Positions 56,398 through 64,000 of a DNA stretch of 64,000 bases are shown here, in pieces. Both the position numbers and the translations under genes were made by a program. How positions within the stretch are numbered: position 1 is the stretch's first letter; each line of letters starts with the position of its first letter. The notes below the pieces were generated by a model. The model did not search any database. It was not told the DNA's origin and saw nothing but the letters and a program-made list of their open reading frames with translations. The stretch is taken from contig JAALGY010000017.1 in the NCBI GenBank assembly GCA_032358165.1, positions 1,550,001-1,614,000 of the forward strand, read 5' to 3'. Origin of the DNA: Diplosphaera chodatii (lineage: Eukaryota > Chlorophyta > Trebouxiophyceae > Prasiolales > Stichococcaceae).

Positions 56398-59300
56398 ATG
56401 GACTGCCCGATCATTCCCGCACCCATCAGCTGCACCCAACATGATGGTCAATTAGAGATCAGTGGTACAGTGGCCATCAGGTGCAGCGGCGGATGTCAGG
56501 GCGTTGGCGACCTGCTCGCCGCCTATCTGCGGGATAGGCTGGCCATTGTCGCACGAATGCCAAGGGTGAGATGATCAACCTGCTGCACATGGTATGGCGG
56601 TGACAGCGTGCAATTGCCACCACTGCAAGACACCCCTGATGCATAAGCGTCTGTACTGCAGGATGGCCCAACCGGTGTGCCGACGGTCACACTGGACTGT
56701 TCAACAGCAAAGCTTTCAGTGCTCGAGGGGCCGTCGTTGGCGCAAGAGGGCTATGAGCTGACAGTGAGTAGCGAAGGCGTCGTCATTAGGGGCATCGCAC
56801 CGGCAGGCATCTTCTACGGCGTGCAGAGCCTGCTGCAGCTGCTGCCAGCCACGCGGGACACTGCCGCACCTGAGCCGATCTTGCTGCCTGCACTCACGGT
56901 ACCGTGCCTGAACATGGCCCCTCAACTGTAAGTGAATATTGCCGTTGCAATGTAGCCGTCAACGGCTGCAAACTGTAGGCTTGGCCGTCCTTAGCACAGT
57001 CCATGCTGCACAGCCGCCATGCAAAGTAAACAGCAGCTCCTGCTTCGGGCTGCAGATCGTGGATGCGCCGAGGTTTCTATGGCGTGGGGTGCTGCTGGAC
57101 TGCGGCCGCCACTTCTTCCCGCTGCCCTTCATCAAGAAGTTCCTGGACGTCATGGCATTGCACAAGCTCAACCGCTTCCACTGGCACCTCGTCGAGGACC
57201 AGGCATGCCTGCCTCCATGCATCCCGGCCGCCTGTTGCTGCCCTGGCATCGGTGTGCTGCTCGCCAGGAGCAGTGCCTGCACCTCAAGGAGTGGCCTCTT
57301 TTTGCCGGCTGGCTCAAGTACGTATTGGAAGCGTAGGGCTGGCGGGTAGAGGTGCATGCCTTTCCACAGCTTACAAATGTGGGGGCATGGCGGGGCGGCA
57401 GTGACGGCATCCCTCGCTATGGCGGGTACTACACCCAGGACGAGGTGCAAGCTGGCCGGCTGGGCCATGGCACTGCTGTCGATACCAGCCAAGGAGCAAC
57501 CTGCACCAACATCACACTTGCTGTGGCACGATGCTGTATGGTGCCTTCAGCCTGCAGCTTTGCTTACCGCACACGTCTCTGCATTTGGTGCAGATGCGCG
57601 AGGTTGTTGCTTATGCAGCCTCCCGTTTCATCGAGGTGGTGCCAGAGATCGAGCTGCCAGGGCATTGCTGCTCAGCGCTGGCATCGTATCCGCACTTAGG
57701 ATGTGAGCTTCATTCCGACGGCCTCCGTCCTGTAATGCATGCTGTGCAGATGACAGAGTAAATAGGCATGCCTGCGGATGGCAGTCTCCCGTAATTGCAC
57801 TTTTGCATGACTGATGGTGGGCTTTGGCTGCGGTTGCGCAGGCACGGGGCAGGTTACCGAAACGCCCTACTACTGGGGCGTGCACGAGGACGTGTACTGC
57901 GCTGGGAAAGAGGAGGTGTTTGAGTTCCTGGAGGCGGTGTTGAAGGAAGTCATCGAGATCTTCCCCTGCACCCACTTCCACATCGGCGGTGACGAGGTCT
58001 GCTGCTGCCTCTGCTGCTGCATGTGTGAACTGGTTGAGGCAACTCACTTTCATGCCTTGGTCTGCTGGCCAGGGAGCTCAACACTTCAGGTGTGTTGCGT
58101 GGCTGCATATGCAGTGCCCTAAGGTGCGGTGGGCCGAGTGCGAGCACTGCCAGCGGCGCATAGCTGAGGAGGGCCTTGCCGACGAGTATGAGCTGCAGTC
58201 CTGGTGCGCAGCATCCTGTTGTGCATCATGTTTGTGCTGCATGCATGCACAACATCGGCGGGGAGCAAGCACGAACCATGGTCTTGCCCATCACGGCATG
58301 CTGGTTTGTTGATCCCCCTGCAAGGTGCTCCTCGCAGGTTCGTGGGGCGGATCGGCGCCTTCCTGGCACGGCACAACCGCATACTGATCGGCTGGGATGA
58401 AATTTTGGAGGGCACAGCCGACGGGCGCCGTCTGCCGCCCGACGCCGTGGTCATGTCCTGGCGGGTGTGTGTTTGCGTGCACAGCACATTGTGTCCACCG
58501 TCATCTGATGTGGTTGGCGCTGCGGTCCGGAGTTGCACTAGCCGGGAGGTCATATCTTTACAGGGCATCTCGGGGGGCGTGAAGGCGGCGCGGGCGGGGC
58601 ACCAGGTCATCATGACGCCCACCAGCCACTGCTACCTGGACTACCGGCAGTCGCTGCGCGCGGGCGAGCCTGGCGCTTGGTGTGAGTGCTGTCTCCATGG
58701 TCGACAGGGTCCTTGCATTGCACAGGACAAGCTGTTGTGTGCGTTGGCTTCAAACCGCTCAAGAGCGCGTCTGCTGGGGCCTCCCCAGTGCGTATGCACC
58801 AACTAGCAGATGCCCGCAAGCGGCTCTTTCAAAACAGAAAGCCCTGCGCCCTGCAGATGCGCTGCTGCCGCTGGAGATGGTGTACGCCTTCGAGCCGGTG
58901 CCGCCAGAGGCGCCGCCGGCGGCGGACATGGCGCTGGACGACGCGGCGACAGCCTCTGAGACGGCGCCCATGTCGCCCGGCGGCCCCTCGCCCCCGGCCG
59001 ACAGCGACGGCGACATGGAGTGCTCCGCAGCCGACGGGTGCGGCCCACACGGCTCATGCGCGTCATCGACACGACTGCCTGGCTCACAGTCATTGCTGGG
59101 GCGATTCCTGACTGCTGTTGCAACTTCACTGGCAGGTCTGTCGCCGTTGCCTCGCCGCACACCGCATTGCAGTTGCACACGAAAGGTGCGACAGCCCAGT
59201 CCCATACTTCAACCTGCAGGGACACAGCCGGCAGCCCTGCCACGCGAGCGACAGGTGATGACGACCTGACACCAGCGCCCAGCGACGCGGCGCCAGAGGA

Positions 59301-59767
59301 GGACCCGGCCAGCGAGCCACCGCTGCTGCCGCCCGACGCGGACGTGATGCTGACGGCGGAGGAGGGCCGCAACATCATCGGCGGCCAGGTGCTGCAGCAG
59401 CTGTCGCCCCTTGCAGTCCCCCTGCTATACAGGCAGGCTGAATCTGGAGTCTGGACGGTACTTCAGTCCCCTCCCAGGGGGGATGTGTCCTGCAGCACAC
59501 GGGTTGCCGGTGGTTGGCCATATGGATGCAGACTGCGCCATCCGCGACTGGCAACGTTGGCGGCCCCTGCTGCAGGCCAACGTGTGGACCGAGTACATCG
59601 GCAACGAGCCGACTGTGGAGTACATGCTGCTGCCGCGCGTGTGTGCCATGGCGGAGGTGCTGTGGAGCCCAGCCGCCGTCAAGAACTGGGATAGCTTCCT
59701 GCAGCGGCTGCCGAATCTGCTGGCGCACTTCGAGGCCACTGGCCTCAGATACCGGCCCCTGGGCTGA
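56398..59767 (+). CDS. GH20 beta-N-acetylhexosaminidase
   Basis: Glycoside hydrolase family 20, removing terminal beta-GlcNAc/GalNAc by substrate-assisted catalysis. Exons: 56398-56565, 56662-56898, 57056-57202, 57337-57444, 57594-57702, 57842-57996, 58115-58203, 58338-58464, 58564-58681, 58857 to about 59035, about 59256-59389, and 59579-59767. Motifs: GIFYGVQSLLQLLP (N-terminal GH20b domain), RGVLLDCGRHFFPLPFIKKF, HKLNRFHWHLVEDQGWRVEV, PEIELPGHCCSAL, THFHIGGDECPKVRW with the catalytic Asp-Glu pair, ILIGWDEILEG, VYAFEPVPPEAP and GGQANVWTEYIGNEPTVEYM. An acidic Pro/Asp-rich insert of about 100 residues interrupts the barrel after VYAFEPVP; its exon junction (59035-59256) is unresolved. Intron 3 must begin GCATGC. 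No clear signal peptide is seen at the start chosen. Confidence 0.92.
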
Positions 59768-60432
59768 GCCTCGGCTCTCTGCTTCCAGCTGCGCAAGCGG
59801 ACAGGCAGATCAGGCTGAACATGCACGCCACATTGGCATTGCGTGCGCAAGCTTGCAGCATGCAAAAGCAAGCATCGATCAGGATCATTCTTTGGCAGCT
59901 TCAAGCACGCCGCAGGTGCTCATGCACACGGACTCATTCAGGAGCAGCATCGGGGAAGGGCTGACCTGCCAATTTCAGCTGACACGGTCGTGCACTGAAG
60001 AGGATAGCAACGGAGTAAAGCGTTGCCATCACACAACGCCGGGGGCAAGCACCCTGCTGCAGTGTGCGGGCCTTTGCAGGTGTACTGATGCACAAGCGGC
60101 AATACAGCCTGTGTCATGCAACAGCACTATATATGTATTTGCAGCCGCATTCATCCGATGCGATTATCCACATGGGTAGATTCCCGTTCACTGTATGGTG
60201 TGCCATGTGGCATAGATCAAGCACAATGGCAGCAAGAGCAGGTCACCCCAATAGTGCTCCGTGTCGCTGGTGTGACTGCCACCTAGGAAGTGTTGGCACA
60301 GTTCTATGCTCCGTCACGACAATGGCTACGCCGTCGGCTACTCCTACTGAGTGCCAAGCTGGTTGAGAGGTCTGTCTGCATTCACATGGCAGGATCGCCG
60401 AATAGCCCTGGCTGCTGCATGCTGCCAGGTGC
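59768..60432. other. Convergent intergenic spacer
   Basis: Between the stops of the GH20 gene (+) and the ATAD5-like gene (-). A TATATATG tract occurs near 60130. No gene seen. Confidence 0.5.
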
Positions 60433-63400
60433 CTACAGGCTGCTGTTGGTGCCGAGTACAGGGCACGTGTTTGTCAGCTCTGCTGCTACTGAGGCGGCCA
60501 GCGAGAGGGAACCCTCGAAATAGTTGCGGTGCCCGCGGCCCCGCGTGCGGCCGCCACCTGCGACCACAATGGAGGCACAGGGTAGCAGCAGGTGTCCACG
60601 TCGGCACAACGACACCTCGGCCGTGCCAGCACTAAGTGCCAACAACACAGAAGGCTTCGAGCTCTGTCTCACACTGCGCAACACAGCGATGCATGACCCT
60701 GCAGGCTCCCGGGAAGCACAGGACTGCGTGGTTCGCACCTCCAGCGCTGCTCAGGACCTTCTGCACGGCTGCTATGCTGCGCAGGGCGGCCAGGCGGTCG
60801 TACCGGCCATCGCAGAGGTGGCTGACATGCGCCCTGACCGAGTCGTCCAGTGCGTCATCGGCAGCCGACACCCATGCTGCGCAGGCCTCGCCATACCTGC
60901 ACGTGCAGAACCCACTGATGATCCTGAGTGTTGGCCTCGCTTGGGCGTCCTCTGACAATCCATACTGAGCCATCAAGCTCATTCTGACAATCAGCAGCAC
61001 AGCATGCAGCAGCCACCTGGTCTGCTCCACGGTGAGACTGTCCCCTCCAACCGCAGCGCGCGGCAGTGCACTGCTCGCATAGCGGCGCGTGCCGCCCAGC
61101 CGGTGGTGGATTGTGTCAGCGGCCGAGGCGAAGATGACCATGCGCAGCTGCTCTGCCGGCGGCAGGTCAGTCTGCAGCGCACAAGTTGCCAGTCCACTTC
61201 ACCTCTGGCGCAGTGACACTGCCTCAAGCAGATTGAGCAGTTGCCTGCTCTCAAGCGCCTGCTGCAACCGCGAACACAATCAGCACAGCCCCAGCATGAC
61301 CTTGCTGGGACACTTCACTACAGAACACCCACCTGGAGCATTGACGGTATCCTGCGGTTGAGGTCCTCGGCAACTGGCGATGCCCCGTCGTCAGCTGGCC
61401 CAGCAGCTGCTGCCAAGGGCTCGGGACAGGCGCAGCCGAGCAGTGCCTGCGCCATGTGGATGCTGTGCCTGCGGATGACGATAACAGAGTCCGGACTTCG
61501 CTGTCACCTGCATGTCCTTCGTCCTGCTGTGCAAGCAAAGAACAAGGTGTCATGAGTGGTAAGCGAAGGCACGCTGCAGCACCTGAGGTCCCCGCGGCAG
61601 GCCGCTGCCAGATTCGCCAGGTGCTGCAGTGGTGTGTAAGGAGCGCCGTCGGCCTCGTGCAGAAGCACAAGCTGCTCCAACACCTGCAGCCCCGATGTCA
61701 CAACAGTGGTACCTGCGCTCTGGTGCTCATCAGGGCACACACGTGCTCATGCTCTTGCCGATACCGGTGGTGGTTCAGGACAACCAAGGCCGCAAGCTTG
61801 CAGAGGGACCCACCTCGCTCGTGCTGGGCCGGCCAAAGCTGATGACGCGGGCCTGCATGCCGCTCAGCATGCCGCCTGGGCTGCTGTGATTGGACGTCAT
61901 GATGATGGGGCACTGCACAGAGAGTTGCACGGGTGGCATGCACTCTCCCGACACAGCATGCAAGTTCTGGCCAATCTGAGTGAGCTAGCACGGACAAGCC
62001 ACCGCTAGCGCTGCATGTGCGTCGACACGTTGTGAGAGGACGCCCTGAACTAATGACGGCATGTGCCAGAGCTCAATCAGACCAAGCCAAGCGCTGGGTC
62101 AGGATCACCTTGGAGCATGTGAGCAGCGTCTGCAGGGTGGAGATGAATCCGCGGTCCTCGTCCTGCAGGTTCTCCACCTCCTCGAAGAGCAGCAGCGTCA
62201 GTGGCGGCGGCTGCCCGCAGCCCTGGGCCTGCGCTGGCTGGCCGGCTGGTGCCGGGGGTGTGTCAGCAACCGGGGGCTGGAGCACACTGGAGCCGCTGCC
62301 CTTCTTGCTGCCAGCACCCTTGCCGCCGCTGTTGCCGAGCTGGCCGCTGCTGCCGCCAGGCTGCTTGCCTGCGTGTGCAGACGCCTGCTGCGGCCTGAAG
62401 AAGCTGCTCACGGGCGCCTTCTTGGCAGCCTTTGCCTGCACATCAGGCGCGGCCGCAGCAGCGGCTCCGCCAACGGCACTGTCATCGGCCGCAGCGCCCC
62501 CATCAGCGGCCGCGGCCGGGGCCAGCGCGACGCGCTGCGACTGCGTGGCCTCCCCCACCAGGCGCTGCACCTGCGCCCCCGCCCGGTTGACGGACGGGTT
62601 CACCTCGATGACTCTGTACCCCGCCGCCTGCACGATGGAAACCAGGCTGGAGCTCACAATCTAGTGACACAGGTCTTTCACGGAAGCCGCCTGCTGCGGT
62701 GTGCTGTCAACATAAGGTCGAGGACTGATATGGGTCACCACGATGGGCTCAGGTGGAGCCACAGCATGTCAGACAGCCGCACCAGTGCAACAGCGTAGGC
62801 AGCCGCCGTCTTGCCGCTGCCCACCGGCCCGCTAAGCAGCACCGCATTCCCACGGTCGACAGCGCTGGTGCGTACGTCGTCATCGCTGTCCCCATCGCCC
62901 TCGCCGGCTGACCAGTCGCTGTCGCTGAGCAGCGCCCGCGCATGGCTGCGCCTGCATACAGGTGCATCAACTCTGACGCTGCTTGCGCTCATGAGGTCAT
63001 GGTCTGTCTGTTGCATCTTGTCACAACTGGTTACAGGCACGAAGTGAAACCGGCAAGCCCTTACCTGGGTGGGCGCCTGGACTGTGCAACATCGGCAGCG
63101 CCCGGCGCGGTCTCCTGCCAGGCAGCGAGCCAGCTGCGCAGCTCCTCCACAGCATCCGCGTTGCCGCACACCTGCACCGGGCAAACCCACAGTCGCGACC
63201 CGGGCCCAGGGTGTGACGACAACTACACCTCGAGAGGCAGCTTGGTCGGGTACATCGGTGCAGCAACAAGCAGCACTCATGCCTGCGACGGCTGCCGTGG
63301 CTGGAAGCGCTCGGTCCAGAGCGCGTGCGCGGCCGAGGGCGGCGGCGGGGGCGCTGCGTTGGGCTCGGCCGCCACCAGCCGGGGCTCCTGCGCCGCGCCG

Positions 63401-64000
63401 TCGCGGGCAGCCACCACCCCAGCCAGCCGCCGCTGCAGGCGCCGCAGGTGCTGCTCCGGTGTCGGGTGGTCCTCCAGCTCCTGCACGCGCAGGGTTTCGG
63501 GTTTAGGGTTTAGACGCACAGCTGGCTGTCGGATGCTGCCGCCACAGCGCGACACCCGGCTGCCGCAGGTTTGAAGGCGCACCACGTGGACCAACACAAC
63601 CGCTCACCGCAGCGCTGCTGGTGTCAGCCGGGCGCTCCGCATCTGCGAGCTGCTGGGCCAGTCGCTGGAGCAGGAGCTGGCCGGCTGGCTGTGCTTCGGC
63701 AGGGGGCGCAGCTGTGCTGGGGCTCGCCGCGGCTGTTGCTTCACGACTGACGAGTGTGAAGCTGGCAGCAGCTGCTGCGCTGTCCTCTGCTGGAGCCTCG
63801 GATGGGGCTGCCTCGTAGCGGAAGGTCAGAGTCTCTGGAGTGCTGCGAGGGGCCGCAGCCTCACCGACCTGAAGGTTGCAAAGACAAGCAGACTGTCTGC
63901 ACAGTGTCTCAACCTGGCGCCTGCTGCATGCTAACGACGTGTGCAACTGCCGCCGTTTGTGCATCACACTCACCTGTGTGATGTGTATTGGCGGCATCGG
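60433..64000 (-). CDS. ATAD5/Elg1-like PCNA-unloading AAA+ ATPase (5' end beyond window)
   Basis: RFC1-like large subunit of the Elg1 clamp unloader, which strips PCNA from DNA after replication. Reading leftward: an Ala/Pro/Glu-rich N-terminal part at about 63870-63608, exon about 63480-63295 ending in ALWTERFQPRQPSQ (family LW-x-KYxP box), NADAVEELRSWLAAWQETAP (about 63165-63067), an acidic Asp/Ser-rich loop then the Walker A GPVGSGKTAAAYAVA (about 62830-62790), VIEVNPSVNRAGAQVQRLV and EATQSQ (about 62610-62540), and a Gln/Gly/Pro/Lys-rich insert of about 90 residues. Next comes the Walker B-like strand LTLLLFEEVENLQDEDRGF (about 62205-62150). RPSTSEVGPSASL and LANLAAACRGDLRCC continue the lid. 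The C-terminus has GRGHRNYFEGSLSL, like the ATAD5 tail, stop at 60433. The exons between 61140 and 62060 are not individually resolved. Confidence 0.85.
63492..63512 (+). repeat. Interstitial telomere-type repeat (GGGTTTA x3, one mismatch)
   Basis: Three heptamers of the plant/algal telomere type, the first with C for A. On the minus strand they lie just before the acceptor of the ATAD5-like intron 63607-63481, where they could serve as part of its pyrimidine-rich 3' region. Confidence 0.85.

Noticed and set aside
1..64000. CRISPR arrays, bacterial operons, rRNA or integrated virus
   Set aside because: No regularly spaced short repeats, no Shine-Dalgarno-linked gene strings, no rRNA cores and no viral replication or capsid motifs were seen; genes are intron-bearing throughout.

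Overview
This is a nuclear window from a GC-rich, gene-dense eukaryotic genome with many short introns. Most acceptors end in TGCAG. The gene content points to a green alga of Chlorella/Coccomyxa/Trebouxia type (inference): a chloroplast-type MOC1 Holliday-junction resolvase, a nuclear-encoded sulfate-binding protein of the chloroplast sulfate permease, a SWEET transporter, a plant-type MATE carrier, small plastid-like proteins and TTTAGGG-type telomere motifs. Nothing looks bacterial or organellar. Most genes were rebuilt by hand from splice sites and family motifs. For eight of them every exon junction is phase-consistent (MOC1, MAK32-like kinase, EMC3, the 281-aa unknown, RPL18, SWEET, the UBA protein and the 138-aa protein).

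Layout, left to right. 1-2096 (+) holds the 3' part of a MOC1 gene. 2399 to about 11.7-12.0 kb (-) is a large multi-exon Urb2/Npa2 pre-rRNA processing gene. 12073-13735 (-) is a MAK32-like pfkB kinase. 14579-17674 (-) is a MATE transporter. 18367-19877 (+) is EMC3. 20388-22319 (-) is an unidentified 281-aa protein sharing a divergent promoter with ribosomal protein eL18 (22906-24611, +). About 25.2-27.6 kb (+) is the sulfate-binding protein, whose 3' half is tandemly duplicated (about 1.87 kb unit) to leave a headless copy at 28.09-29.5 kb. 29983-31230 (-) is a SWEET transporter, followed by a gene-free, AT-richer block to 32.5 kb. 32507-33443 (+) is a tandem-UBA protein and 33652-34510 (-) a small plastid-like protein.

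35.0-48.0 kb (+) is the most unusual part. A chain of phase-compatible exons may form one very large gene: a low-complexity N-terminus, a conserved algal domain, eight divergent B3-like repeats separated by Ala/Gln/Pro linkers, a basic nuclear-type region and a conserved C-terminal domain. It could also be two or three adjacent genes, so it is listed as three segments. After it come a DUF3253-like protein (48579-49144, -), an ABC1/COQ8 kinase (49445-54525, +), RNA polymerase III subunit RPC8/RPC25 (54799-55974, -), a GH20 hexosaminidase (56398-59767, +) and the ATAD5/Elg1 clamp-unloader homologue (60433 past the right edge, -).

The genes are unrelated housekeeping functions: ribosome biogenesis, membrane-protein insertion, Pol III transcription, replication clamp handling, plastid DNA and sulfate metabolism, and ubiquinone/plastid kinases. 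No operon logic applies. Four introns appear to use GC-AG rather than GT-AG borders.
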